A stretch of DNA of 64,000 nt from Juglans regia (Eukaryota > Streptophyta > Magnoliopsida > Fagales > Juglandaceae). Shown piece by piece: positions 11,516-23,480 of the stretch. The stretch covers positions 30,173,083-30,237,082 of the forward strand of contig NC_049903.1 in the NCBI RefSeq assembly GCF_001411555.2, given 5' to 3'. The first letter of the stretch is position 1, and each line of letters begins with the position of its first letter. A program made the translations under genes and the position numbers. The notes beneath the pieces were generated by a model, which did no database searches, was not told the origin of the DNA, and saw only the letters and a list, made by a program, of their open reading frames with translations.

Positions 11516-12543
11516 GAATTCACTTTAGTTTCATGTTCATTTCACGTTCATATTATTTCACGATTAGTTTCATGTTACGCTATTTCAGTCAGTTCTAAGT
11601 TCATGTATTTCACATTTGTGCTCATGTTTTTTAGCGATCAGTTCAGTTCATGTCATGTCATGTCAAGTTCATGTTTCAGTTCACATCATGTCAAGTTCAG
11701 TCTACATTCAGTTTAAGTCATGTCAGTTCATGCTATGTTACAAGTCAAGTTATGTCATGCTTGTTTTTCATTATGATTATGCATTCATGCATTTATTGTC
11801 ATACATGCATTTTATATTGCATGCTAAGTTTTTTGTTAAGATTTGTACTCAAATCACACCATGGTAATCCCAACTACCATTCCCCCCGAATGGTAGGCCA
11901 TATGTCAAGATCAAGAGCGGAGCTTGGCCAACTGAAGGAGGTTGATTACATAGTGACGATGTGATGAGGAGCTCGTGACCTCCATGATTAGATTTTTAGA
12001 TAGAATTATGGCATCGTTAGTCGAGTTACGATCGTTGTTTGATGAACTAGCCCAGTGATTATGTTTTGGTGATGTAATGATGGAGCTATGTCTCCCATAC
12101 CTTTGAGTTTATACTCCTTTGAGACTCGTACTATAATCAGGGATGTTTAGCATTCCATTATGTATGGATTATATTTTAAGTATTTGGGATATCTTTGGTT
12201 TGGTGTATAGTATTGCTCAAGAAAAAAAATAGTCGTTACGAATATTGCATATTGTTATATGCATGCGAGGTGCATTGTATCTTTAATTGTCATGAACAGG
12301 GGCAGGTAACCTTGTGTTGCATGTCCCGACGCTTCAGATGCTTGTCTGATCCCAAGCGAAATCTTGGGGCATCATAGGGTTGTACCAGAGCAATACATCT
12401 TTGGGTTTAAATCCACATATCCTTAGGAATTGTACCAAATATTAGGTTTGAAATTTTAGTCTTTGTTAGGCTTGAATTTCTTGAAGTATTAGAGCTAGTA
12501 CATGGTTTTGATACGCGTGACTATATGTTTTAGGAAGTGACAC

Positions 12544-13556
12544 ATGACTCGTGGTAGGATAACAAGGAACCACGATGGAGATATCAATCAAGAAAATGAG
12601 AATCCCACGATGGATGGAGAACAAGGATTTACTGAGGCTATACGTCTACTGACTGACATGCTTAGACATCAACAACAGCAACAAGTGCACGCACCTAGAC
12701 CCGAAGTTAGGGATTGTTATTATGAGAAGTTTCCAATCCATAGATACCCAAAATTTTCTAGTAAAGAAGGACCTCTGATGGTAGAAAAATGGATTATGGA
12801 TGTCGAAAGGAAATACGAGACATGCGGATGCACTGAGGACTAAAAGGTTCTATACACTGGATACCTATTCCAAGGAGAAGTTGGATTGTGGTGGGATACC
12901 TGAAGGTAGCTTCTGATAAGGGAACTAAGAACCCTCGCTGCTTTGACATGAGAGAGGTTCAAAGAAGAGTTTGACAACTTATTCTTCCCAGAGTCAACAA
13001 CTGAAGGCGCTGGAGTTTGCGTCTTTGACTCGGGGCAGTTTAACTGTGGAAGAGTATGCTACCAAGTTTATGGCATTGGGGAGGTTTGCACATCACCTAA
13101 TCTCTACAGAGGGGATGCATGCACATTTCAAGGAGGACTTTAGACTAGGATCTGTAGCCCAATGGCTTGTCACAAAATAGAAACCTACTAGGAGTTGGTA
13201 AATGTCGCTGCCATAACAAAGGCAAAGCAGAAAGGTTTGACCACCCAGATCATTTCGGAAAGAAAGAGGACTTCACCGTATTCTACTAAAGAAAGTCTGA
13301 AAATGAAGAAGATGTCTACTAGACCAGATAAGAAAAAAGGCATCGAGACTGGAAGTTCAATACCGACCACATACCCACTACGTTGGATGTGCGGAAAGAG
13401 CAATGGAGGTAAGTGCAGACTTACCTTAGGACTTTGTTTCGGACGTGGCCAACCTGACCACTTGATCAAAAATTGTCCCAAGAGAGCTCGAAGAAATGAG
13501 ACTGTTCCCAATAGAGATTCCAAACCAAAGCCACAACCCCTAGTACCAACTTAAGT
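12544..13556 (+). pseudogene. Decayed Ty3/gypsy gag
   Basis: The first 100 codons are open and align by eye with gag of the intact element at 37835, sharing the YETCGCTE-like patch. A TAA after CGCTED, more stops and frameshifts follow. A zinc-knuckle-like CFGRGQPDHLIKNC near 13434-13475 has lost its second cysteine (G-R-G for C). The phrase VYAVTPGD after 13556 also matches the intact gag. It is a related but older element. Confidence 0.8.
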
Positions 13557-15258
13557 GTATGCAGTCACTCCTGGAGATGCAGATGCTGACTCCCCAAGAA
13601 CATATAGAACAAACGCCTTTTTTGGTATTTTTCTAAGACCTATATATTGTTAAGCTATGTTAAGGTTGATTGGATTGCAATTGATGATATTATTGCATTA
13701 TTGTGATTTTGGAGTAATTTGAAGCCATTAAGGCTTGTAGTAGTTACTCTATTTGATTCGAGCGAGTCCTTATTTTTAGTGATTGTGGCATCGCATGAGA
13801 GTTCAGTTTGGAAGTCGAGTTGTTACCCAGGTGGAAAGAGTAACAATTCGTATTAGGAGTTTTACTATTTTTATCAGTGTAGATATAAAATACATTTTAG
13901 TAGTACGAGGAAGGATATTGAAGGTTGATAAATTAGTATTCCACATATTTGAAGTTTGTTTTGATTTTGAGGATGTGATGGAGTTTGTGTTCGAAAAAGT
14001 AAAGTGATTGGGAGAAGTTTTGTCCTTAATAGGATTCACTTATGCTAGTAGTTTTACCCAACCACCAGTAAATGGTTTATGGTGAAGCACTATGCTTGTG
14101 AATGCCTAGATTGCCATTATATCGAAGACGAACATATAGGGAGTAAAATCTTAGTCTTGAAGATTTAAGTGAATAGTAGGAACAGATCCTTTTGATTAAA
14201 GTCAGAATAAGAGGAAGATCATGATGAATAGAGAAGTAATGCCAACCATAAGAGAGAATGCCTTGGGTTTAGATTAATGTCTGATAGATTATCAAGGTAC
14301 CACCTTTGGAGAGGAATGATTCGTTTTGATTATTAAGAAGTAAGCTAGTCCTAGACAGATATGATTCCTTGAGGAAATAAAGAAACAAAATTCAATTGTC
14401 TATGGATTAAAAAAAAGTTTCCAACTGAATTACAATGATACTTGAAGTGTATCGCATATATTCTTTCTAAGGAGGAGTTTTGGGAGATTAGCCACTGACG
14501 TTTTAGATTCAGAGAGTATATCAGTATGACTCAACCTACTTTGTGGAAGGATTCCAATACAAATTGTTGATTAGAGAGAGAGAGTTAAGGAATGGCAGAA
14601 TCTCAACAGTAGAAATATATGTGGTGAATAACTCTTTGAGCAGCAAGGAAAATAGTAACTTTGCTTAAGTAAGGATTCAGTGTCATAGACGGTTAGCCTA
14701 GAACTTGTTCAGTTTAGGCAGTAACCTTTGTGAGTGTTATATTCTCCTTTTATAAGGTACATGTTATCTTGTGCAACCATGTGATAGTTATAGATAAGAA
14801 TGGTGTAGGTTATTCACAGCTTCACCCAACCACATGGTTGGACCAGGATAGTTTCAAAGTAAAGATGGCACAGGACAAAACTGAATCTAGCTGAGTAGCA
14901 GAGAAGCGTGCCGCCACCGCCAACCTTGAACCCGCAACGCCAGGATCATCTAAGTGATCGACTCACCTTGAACGTTTCCAAGTAGAGGGTTAAGTACTAG
15001 ATACCAACAACGAAAAGGTCGAACAACACCCCGGCCCAAGTCATAGCGTGGTGTATGATTCGGAGAAAGACATGTTCTACTACTAACCCCAGCACGTCAT
15101 GCCAGTGGATATCAACGCACCACCCTCGTCACCAACCAGTGACGATATGTCCAGTGATGGACAATAGGCTTGGTAAGCAACATCTTCTCCTTACTTTTGT
15201 TGATTGTTAATACTTGGATCAATTTCGAGGATGAAATTTATTTTTTAGGAGGGGAGGA
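13557..15258 (+). mobile_element. Remnant internal (pol) region of the decayed Ty3 element
   Basis: Between the gag relic and the 3' polypurine tract there are 1.7 kb without a convincing RT, RNase H or integrase motif. The end (15205-15258) parallels the intact element at 42438-42478: AATTTCGAGGATGAAATTT, then the purine tract AGGAGGGGAGGA at 15247-15258. Most of pol is deleted or decayed beyond recognition. The 74-aa frame at 13783 is not supported. Confidence 0.6.
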
Positions 15259-15834
15259 TGTGACAACCCGCTAGAAATTCAATGGTGAAATTTCTTTAGG
15301 CATTAGAAACCTCATCTTCACGAATCGACTAATCGCGTAGCTTTTAGTCTGTCAGCATAGTCAGTGTTACCACTTATTATGGTGTTAGAATTGTGATTTT
15401 ATTTATTAAGATAGTTAGAAGTGTCAGAAGGCAATATGGCTTGCGCTATTAGACTCAAAGAAATATTGAGGATTTTATAGTTCCATAAACCCATTTTCAG
15501 TTTTCGGACAAAATGCTTGTTTGAAAACGCATTTTGTTTATTTCGAGGCACTTCAGAGTTCAATTTCGATAAACGAATTGTACAGTTAGGTTATTGTGTA
15601 TATTTTTAGCATTCTAATATGTATCGATTATGTTTTAAGTATTTGAGATATCTTTAGTTTGGTGCATAGTATTGCTTATGAAAAGAATTATACGTTGCGA
15701 ATATTACATATTGTTAGATGCATGCTAGACACATTACATCTTTAATTGTCATGAATGGGGCAAGTAACCTTGTGTTGCACATCCTGACACTTCAAATGTC
15801 TGTCCAATCCCAAGCAAAATCTAGAGGCATCACA
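15259..15834 (+). repeat. 3' LTR of the decayed Ty3 element
   Basis: It begins TGTGACAACC directly after the polypurine tract and ends GGCATCACA. The last 230 bp match 12147-12374. It is much shorter than the presumed 5' LTR region, so one of the two has been deleted or rearranged. Confidence 0.75.
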
Positions 15835-16083
15835 ATACTGGAGTCCGAGTTGGTCCTTGCTAGGGAAGAATTGATATCTCGGGATCTGCAGATAAAAACT
15901 CTAGAGTCCAAGTTGATTTCTTCCAAGGACGATTTGATATCTTGGGATCTGCAGATAGAAGCTCTGGAGTCTAAGTTGGTTTTTTCCAATGAGGATCTAG
16001 TTGGGCTTTCTCCCCAATTGACGGCAGCCAAGGTACTCCACAACAGGGCTTGCAGCTATGGCTATAAGGAGGGCTTGATGTGA
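15835..16083 (+). pseudogene. Coiled-coil coding cassette between opposing LTR ends
   Basis: One frame stays open through this segment and ends in TGA at 16081-16083. It encodes two and a half copies of a 21-residue unit of the type LESKLISSKDDLIS..DLQI, with a 63-bp DNA period and Leu in heptad positions, then a tail YGYKEGLM. The upstream part of that frame lies in LTR sequence, so there is no natural start. It resembles the coiled-coil C-terminus of gypsy-type gag-like proteins, possibly the same family as the gene at 5578. That is inference. Confidence 0.45.
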
Positions 16084-16222
16084 TACCCCCAGATTCTGTT
16101 TGGGATTGGACGTACTCTGAAGCGTCAGGACATATAAGACAAGGTTACATGCTCCTGTTAATGACAATTAAAGGTGTAGTGCACCTAGCATGTATCTAAT
16201 AGTATGGGAAGCAATACTATGA
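16080..16222 (-). repeat. Inverted copy of the Ty3 LTR end
   Basis: Read on the minus strand this matches 15690-15834, sharing ATGACAATTAAAG, CAAGGTTAC and TTGGGATTGGAC on the plus strand here. It starts TGTGATACC, so two LTR ends face each other across the 245-bp cassette. Confidence 0.75.
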
Positions 16223-16384
16223 GGTAAGTAGCTTGATCATAAAATTAGGGTTAGCACACGTTAGCTAGTTAGATATTATTATTAAAGCCAATTTTTTGGA
16301 AGCCAATGCTTATGTACAACACATATCATGTTATTTGCAAGCACGTCATTCATCATAATTCATGATCATACTTAATTTCACATA

Positions 16385-16629
16385 TTATAGTTATGTACGT
16401 TGAAGAGGATACATTCGTCACGAACCGGGTTGGGCCTAGTCCACCGTAAGAGGGCCCAAAGGCCAGAATATAGCATGCTTACCAAAGGATAAAGGAGAGA
16501 AAGGCCCAAGATCAACACAAGAAAAAGGGTCGCCGTGGAAAGATGGGACAACATCCACATTAGCATGCCTCTGCCCAAATAATCTGCAACGAAGCCATGT
16601 TGACCGGGGTGCAAAACATGACATCAACA
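16385..16629 (+). repeat. 3' end of a Ty3/gypsy (Tat/Ogre-like) LTR
   Basis: The segment ends ATCAACA and is followed by a primer-binding site. It shares sequence with the minus-oriented fragment at 4969-5150. The upstream boundary is not defined. The interval 16223-16384 has no recognisable feature. Confidence 0.65.
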
Positions 16630-16630
16630 A

Positions 16631-16642
16631 TGGCACCGTCTG
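16631..16642 (+). other. Primer-binding site (TGGCACCGTCTG)
   Basis: TGGCACCGTCTGTAGGA is close to the TGGCGCCGTCTGTGGGA seen next to LTRs of plant Ty3 elements of the Tat/Athila side. It lies one base after the LTR end. Confidence 0.75.
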
Positions 16643-16677
16643 TAGGATACTTGTAAAGCTAACTTATCCTTTGCATG

Positions 16678-16855
16678 ATGGCTACAATGTGCTCTAAAGA
16701 GCGGATGAAAAGGATGGCAATGGAGATGGAAAATCTCCAGCAGGAAAACAAGCCAAAACGAGAAGAAGCAGCGGGTCCGAAGAGTACGCAGCAACAAGTC
16801 AAAATGAGCATGCCGAGTGGCAGAGCACCAGAGTACTGTGATTAAAGAAATGTGT
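16678..16855 (+). pseudogene. Start of a Tat-like gag, cut off
   Basis: An ATG at 16678 opens a Lys/Glu/Met-rich frame containing MEMENLQQEN, typical of the hydrophilic start of these gag proteins. Homology is lost after about 16855, where other repeat sequence takes over. The fragments at 20235-21665 may be the rest of the same element. Confidence 0.45.
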
Positions 16856-18871
16856 AGATAGTCTGTATTAAGTATGAGTAGACAATGTTTAAGATTCGAA
16901 ATTGGCTTAAAGTTGTGTATTATGCTTGGTTGGGATTATGTTCAGGTATTATTTAGATTATGCATGAATAGGATTGTGCCTTTACCTTTAAAGTAAAGAT
17001 GGAGATTCACTTTAAGGTATAAGGACATGAAGTTGAATATCATGCATTGGAAGTATGACTTTGGATGGGTCTAAATGCAAGAAGTTTGAGCCAAGGTAAT
17101 TTCAATGTTTAAGTTTCGTATGCACTTAAAAAGGAAATAATGTAAAGTTATGAATGAATGTATGTTTCCATCTGACATGCACATGAATAGACTGCATGAA
17201 ATGAAAATAGCATGGAGTCCAAGTAAGTATTATGTTCATACGCTTTTAGAGTTTTCTAAATTATATGAACATAAAAATGAAATGTTATCTTTATGAAAAT
17301 GAAATGTTTTCTTAGAAATCAAATGATGATTTATGCAAGTATGCTAATGCATTAATGTTTAAATTATATGTATGTAATTCCCTTCTTTAGCAATCCCTTT
17401 TTATGCACCTCAAACCTTTAAAGTGAAAGATGGAGATTCAAGGTACAAGGACATGAAGTTGAATATCATGTGTTGAAAGTGTGATTTTGAATGGGTCTAA
17501 GTGCGGGAAGTAAGTCAAGGTAAGTTCTAAGTTTAAGTTGCTTATGCACTTAAAAATGAAATAACATAAAGTTATGAATGAATGTAGGTTTCCATCTGAC
17601 ACGCACATGAATAGACTGCATGAAATGAAAATAGCATGGAGTCCAGGTAAATATTATGTTCATACGCTTCTAAAGTTTTCTAAATGATATGAAAATCAAA
17701 ATGAAATGTTCTCTTTATGAAAATGAAATGTTTTCTTAGAAATGAAATGATGATTTATGCACGCTAATGCATTAATGTCTAAAGTATATGTATGTAATGC
17801 CCTTTCTTTGACAGCACCTTTTCATGCACCTCAAGAATAGTTATATGCATGTGAAATGAATATTGTATGTAGTAGTACTATTGTCTTTATATTCCATGAA
17901 ATGAAATGATAACATTTATGATCGAGGCTATGAAATGATGTTTAAATGAGGTTATGAAATGATGTTTAAATGAGGCTATGAAATTATATCTATATGATAC
18001 TATGAAACGATGTTTAAAGGATGCTATGAAATGATGTTTATTGATGATGTTTATAAAATGAAATGGACTGATGAATGAAAATAAGGAAAATGAAAGGACT
18101 GAGAAGAAATGAATGTTTTAATATATGAAGCTATGTAACGACCATGAGGAAATGAATGATGGTACCAAGAGGAAATTGGCAGATTGCAATGTGAAATCGG
18201 TTCCATCCTAACGGAAAGGGATTCCTAACATGTGGCCACATGGGAAGTCCAAGTCAAAAAGCCCACCAACCCCAACACATGGGGCGCAACAGTATGTATC
18301 GGTCAATGGAAAGTGATAACAGTTAAGAATGTTGTGTAATCATTTAGATCTTTATGAAAGAATATACAAGGTGTGGAAAATGTTTTATGAGAAATGAAAA
18401 CATTTTGAAAGGAAACTCCGCCTTGTAATGTTTTAAAAGGAAATAAATACTTTATACAAAGTATGTAGAGGAATGATAAATGAATGAATGAAAACATATG
18501 TTAGTATGTTTCTTCAGTATGAATTAATACTTATTGAGTATTCGACTCGTTTTATTTTTATGTATACTTCTCCCCCTCCCAAAGACAAAATGACGATGAA
18601 GTGTCAAGACAAACATGATTCAAGGGAAAGGTGATTGAAGCCTAAGCAGCCTTTATTAAATATATGAACTCATATTTTGTAAAAGACTATATATTTTTAT
18701 TTAATGAATACCACTACAAACTCTCTTTTAATTTATAAAGAAGGTAAAATTTTGAACCATAAAATCTTTTATATCCTAGGAAGGAAAGGAAAAAGTTTTA
18801 AAAAATTCAGTAATTCTCGTCTAATTTTTTAAAACTATTTATTAAAGTCTCGCCATCAAGGGCGGGCATTA
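16856..18871 (+). repeat. LTR-like repeat with internal 430-bp tandem duplication
   Basis: About 2 kb of AT-rich, gene-free sequence ends GGGCGGGCATTACA, resembling Ty3 LTR 3' ends of the GGGCGTTACA type. Inside it, 16974-17395 and 17400-17835 are direct repeats sharing AGGACATGAAGTTGAATATC and GACTGCATGAAATGAAAATA. The region 17905-18060 repeats CTATGAAATGATGTTTAAA-type units of about 20 bp. It may be a solo LTR inserted in the Tat-like element, but the left boundary and target duplication are not resolved. Confidence 0.5.
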
Positions 18872-18961
18872 CAAGCATATTAGCAAAGAATTGACTAGTG
18901 GAAGAGGAATTCTTACCATGGTGGGAGGTGTAGAGGTAGCATGCGGATTTTGAGAAGAACT

Positions 18962-20232
18962 TGTGTAACGACTCGATCCAATATTATTAGGGATTGAATA
19001 TGGATAAGTTTATTGGGCCTAACTCAAGTTTAATGGGCCATTTTGGGTAAGCCCACGAGCTATATTTTATTGAGGTTGGCTATTAATTTCAATTAGGCTC
19101 ATAGGTCCATTAAGGTTTAGTTGATGATTTTGGACGGCATTAATTGGTTAATATTTTTGGGAAGCCATTTCAAATTTATGGACCAAGTAGGCCTTTATTT
19201 AATTGGAATTAGACCCAAGAATCTATTTATAAAACCAAAGATATTTATTGGACAAATTAGACTCATTTTAGAATTTAAGATATCAACCTTCAGAATTTTT
19301 CTCATTTTAAAGTCATCAGTGATTGAGGTCCCCTACATAGTCTCATCACTCCCAATCAAACGTTAAATGTTAAATGAGTGGTTAAAGTACATTTTTAAAT
19401 TTCAAAACCTCTTCTCGGATCATGACCACCACTTCCGTCATTATCCCTCTCGCTATATTCTCGGTTGATCACGACTGAGTCTTTAGCAGATTAGTGCCAC
19501 AACCGAGTCTTAAGCAGATTAGTGACCATGCCCGATCTTCACTCTACGGCAGTCATGTATGGATTTCCATTTAAACACGTCAACACCTTTCTTCCATCTA
19601 TATATCTCCTCTCACTCTACGATCTCAAAGCACAACAACCCATTCTCACAGCAGTCGTTCCCTCACATCCAGATCCTTCCTCACATCTTCAACAGCCCTA
19701 CCACCACAAGTAGTATAAATGAAAAGCCCAACCTTTCTATTCCGACATCCCACCATGAAAGCCCCATGTCAAACAAAATACCCTAAGCCACCTTGCCCCT
19801 CCTTGCACAACTCCATGTTTCACCATCACGTTTAGAGGAGACCCTAGTAGCACCACCGTTGTAGCCACGGCTCAGCCACCTAGATCCACCGCACTTTCTT
19901 TCGACATGCATGCCCCTCTTTCTCTCCCTCTCTCGGCTTTGTCGATTCTCTCTGTTAACGGCATTGTCTCATTTCTTCCATGACCACCGTGCCATAGAAG
20001 AAGCTTTTGTTGCTGGCGTTGTAGCCTCGGCCTAGTCACCACCATTGAACTCTGATCTCCTCTCAGTAAACCCAAACCCTCTGTCGCATATTTCTCTCAG
20101 TAAGCTCTCTGATTTCCATCCTTGCGCCCTTTTTCTTTCCTCAAGTGAACATCTGCTTCTCTCTCACAGAACCCCACTTATTTTCAATTGCTTTATTTTC
20201 TAAGCCTTGACACGCAGCCTTCAATTGCTTTA
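18962..20232 (+). repeat. Second LTR-like sequence (TGTAACGACTCG start)
   Basis: It begins TGTAACGACTCGATCC, a common start of plant Ty3 LTRs, and continues gene-free through pyrimidine-rich and CACCAC-rich stretches to the gag-like frame at 20235. The short frames within (19121, 19522, 19559) show no recognisable protein. The 18872-18961 interval between the two LTR-like pieces is unassigned. Confidence 0.45.
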
Positions 20233-20234
20233 GC

Positions 20235-20638
20235 TTTCAATTGTTCATGTCGATGAGGAAGATAGGAGAAAGATGCACCACAAGCTACATAGACTCATGG
20301 ACAAGTATGAGGAGATGGCCAAGAGGATGAGAGGATCATCGTTGGTTGACCAGTTGCTCAACAACATTGACTTGCCCTATAGTGTGGAGGTGATGGCGAC
20401 ACCACTCCTACCAAAGTTCAAAATCCCATTAATGGAGAAGTATGACGGATCCAAAGACCCTCTCGAGCATTTGGAGACCTTCAAGGCTCACATGACTCTC
20501 CACAGTCCCCTGGGTGAGATCCGCACCATAGTAAAAGGGTTCGCTAGGGGAGGCCTACCTCCTATAGCAAGAAAGCATAAGCGCAGAGAGCCAAGTACAA
20601 GGAGATATTTTCAACAAAAAGAAACCCAAAACAAATGA
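20235..20638 (+). pseudogene. Tat/Ogre-like Ty3 gag fragment
   Basis: The frame carries DKYEEMAKRM, VDQLLNNIDLPYS and then KYDGSKDPLEHLETFKAHM, a signature of Tat-lineage gag proteins. The sequence jumps after GEIR to a short basic tail and stops at 20636-20638, so the rest of gag has been deleted. Confidence 0.8.
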
Positions 20639-21665
20639 GGCGTACGGATACGATCGCCATTTCTTTCGACAATGAAGATATCCAAGGGTAAAGTGATGAT
20701 GCACTGGTAGTAACCCTGCTAGTCACCAACTATACCACCTGGAAGATTTTAATAGATAACGGTAGCACGGTCGACATCCTCTTCTGGGATGCATTTACAA
20801 AAATGGGGATCGAACCTAGCTAACTACGTCCATCACCCATTCTGCTAAAAGGGTTCTCGGGGGATATGGTCCGACCCATGGGCACTATAACTTTGTTAGA
20901 CTCCACCGGGAAAGCCCACCCTCACTGCCATACGGACTAACTTCTTGATAGTAAAGGCTCCATCTTCCTACAAAGCCATCCTGGGGTGCCCAACGCTGAA
21001 CAATCTGAGGGTTGTGACATCTACATACCACCTGAAAGTGAAGTTCCCAACGAAAGCAGGTGTAAGGGAGGTCCGTGGAGAACAAGTGCTAGCACGAGAA
21101 TGCTACATGCAAGAACTCAGAATTGGAGGAAGAGATGTTCGTGTGCTAGAAAATCGAAGTCATGATGAGGCACTACTACCACCACCAATGCCTATTGATT
21201 GGGAGGTGGAAACTAGGGATGAATAGATCTTGCGGCAAATGGAAGTGAACGATCCCTTAGAATTGGTAGCCTTAGATTTGGGCCATCCAAAGGCCACCGT
21301 GAGACTCTGAACCAGAATGGGACTGGAGATAAGGTGGTTAATGGAGCAACTCTTGGCCAAGCACAAAGACATATTTGTCTGGAGTCATGACGGCATGCCT
21401 GGGATAGACATCGAGATTATCAAGCATCGCCTCTACGTGAATCCAAAAGCCAAGAAGATTTGACAAAAATACAGAAGCTTCAGCGCGGAGAAGTACGCTG
21501 CCATAGCTGTATCTTGTCCGCATGGTTTATCCAAGAAACTCATTACCCCGAATGGCTATCCAATGCGGTATTGGTGAAGAAGTAGAATGGCAAGTGGAGA
21601 CTGTATGTTGACTTAATTGATCTAAACAAGCATGCCCGAAAGACAATCTTCTGCTACCTCGCATC
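20639..21665 (+). pseudogene. Tat/Ogre-like protease and RT start, decayed
   Basis: A retropepsin-like ILIDNGSTVDILF lies near 20749-20787, with Asn-Gly-Ser in place of the usual D-S/T-G. It is followed, across stops and frameshifts, by GMPGIDIEIIKHRLYVNP (about 21394-21447), typical of the segment before RT. RT itself ends near 21665, where an inverted LTR-like sequence begins. At least five stops interrupt it. Confidence 0.75.
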
Positions 21666-21675
21666 GACCTGATAC

Positions 21676-23480
21676 TAGATATACTCCAAAATTTCCGAAA
21701 AGTACAAATCTATTTATTCAAAATCCAAAAATCATAAACCTACTAAAAAAACTCTCCAATAAACTTGTACCCTCAGGCACTTATTCCACTATCATCATCG
21801 CACCTTACTAAAACTTCATACTCTTGTTCTCTAGTTAAACCATCAAAACTATCTGAAAAATATTTGGAGATAAGAGGTGAGTTATCAACAACTCAGTAAG
21901 CAGAGAACATATGCTAGTAAGTAAACATGAGCATTTTCACAGAGTTCAGAATGCAGAAACAAAACATTTCAGTTTCAATATGCATATCTCAAAAAATACA
22001 TATTATCAGAAAATCAGAGCGACGTTTCAAACATTTCATGTTTAGAAATCAAGTTTTCATATTCAAAGACTCATTTGGCACAACATGACTGAACATCTTC
22101 ATCTTATCATATCATATCAGAGCATCATATCGGAACAGATGTCATATTTAACCCATGTGGTAGGGTTGGACATTCTGCGAAAAGCTAAGCAAAAGATAAA
22201 TCACCATGTTATCAAAACGATTGCACTAAGAGCAGAGAACCATTATTATATCCCTTGACGGGCCAGAGGACAGTATTATCTCCCGTGACAGGACCAGAGA
22301 TCACTATTATATCCTGTGACAGGGCTAAAGGTCACTATTATATCCCGTGACAGGGTCAGAGGTCACTATTATATCCTGTGACAAGGCCAGATGTCACTAT
22401 TATATCTCGTGACAGGGCCACATATCATAGCAAAACAGAATCAGAATCACCATATCAGAATCAGAATCAGAGTTAGAACAGAATCAGAAAGTCATGCCAA
22501 AGGTTTTTCAGATGTCACATCATATCAAAACAGAGCACTGAAATTTAGATCATTTCACATTTTTCAAAACAGATTCAAAACATCTTCAAGTCACATGCAA
22601 ATTTATCAAATTTTCATATTCACTCATTTTTCTCAGTTCAATAACAGAATGTCAAAAATAAGCTCATGTCTACACCAGTCATGCCAGAAAATTACCTTAT
22701 TCTTATACAGAATTTCATGAGTAATGCAAAACAAATAACTGAGGCTGTTTCAAATTTCTTTTCATAACAAAACATGCATATTTTCCAAAACTCTACCTCA
22801 GTCCATCTTATTTTTATGCAAAGTCTAGCGTAGGAACCCCGCTTACCTGAACTTCTTAGCTTATCAGAATTTCTCCACAGCAGTACTGAACAAAAATCAA
22901 TCGTCACCTATAAAATAATCACGTAATTCTTGTAAATTTCCAATCAATCACATATGTCGGTATTTAAGCCTATGCTTCTAAAATAACCTATTTTAATTCC
23001 TCAAAACCTAAAATTTCTCTTAACTCTAAAATACCATCACTTTCTAAATTCATTCGTGTCCACTTAATAACTCCAACTAAATCATTAAATCCTAACTTAT
23101 TTACTAGTGTATTCAAACTACAAAATTTAATACTAGATCATATGATTATACCAAAATATTTTAAATTAAACAACAACCAAAATTAAATAACTAGATCATA
23201 TCTAAAGTGTTTAAAAATAAAATTACATCATTATGGTTTACTTTGGAAGAAACCTTTACTTAATAACAATTTAAATTGCTTAAAAGATTTCTGTAAAAAT
23301 AAATAAAATGGAGTCCACTAATACATATTAAAAGTTTAAAACACACTAACACAGCTTGTACTCAAAGGGTAATAATGTAACTTCATCTCAATTAATATAG
23401 AGCTTGACCAACAATACCCAACAATACGGTAAGCTTCAGTAGAATATTTGTTATTTGAAAACATGCTCATAATAAGTGAA
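21676..23480 (-). repeat. Left arm of a large inverted repeat (LTR-like)
   Basis: Read on the minus strand this arm parallels 25130-26400. For example, CTGAAAAATATTTGGAGATAA near 21853 has a mirrored counterpart near 26337, and GCATATTTTCC near 22776 one near 25630. AT-rich, with no gene. It probably belongs to a Ty3-type LTR in reverse orientation. The short frames at 22391 and 22692 are not supported. Confidence 0.65.
22240..22425 (+). repeat. 35-bp minisatellite, about five units
   Basis: Units of the form TCACTATTATATCCYGTGAC followed by AGGGCCAGAGG repeat about five times. A shorter, inverted version with about two units occurs near 25960-26010 in the opposite arm. Confidence 0.8.

Larger units (their letters stand above)
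10081..12374 (+). repeat. Presumed 5' LTR region of a decayed Ty3/gypsy element
   Basis: The last 230 bp (about 12147-12374) match the 3' LTR end at 15600-15834, with TTTAATTGTCATGAA, AACCTTGTGTTGCA and a terminal GGCATCA. A degenerate PBS (TTGTACCAGAGC) follows near 12379. Upstream, 10100-12140 has no gene but is rich in ATGTCATGTCA words and two minisatellite-like arrays. I take it as LTR sequence, although only its 3' end is confirmed by the second LTR. The open frames in 10700-11970 are composition artefacts. Confidence 0.55.

Noticed and set aside
10703..11964. Several overlapping plus-strand frames rich in Cys, His and Met
   Set aside because: Translation of ATGTCATGTCA-type repeats in LTR sequence; no protein family.
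13783..14039. Open frames on both strands in the decayed Ty3 element
   Set aside because: No pol motif, and they do not align with the intact element's protein.
16378..16614. Minus-strand frame similar to one at 4901 (plus strand)
   Set aside because: The shared peptide reflects shared LTR DNA; both are fragments of an LTR, one next to a primer-binding site.
22240..22425. CRISPR-like regular repeat
   Set aside because: The repeats are contiguous minisatellite units without unique spacers, in plant nuclear DNA.
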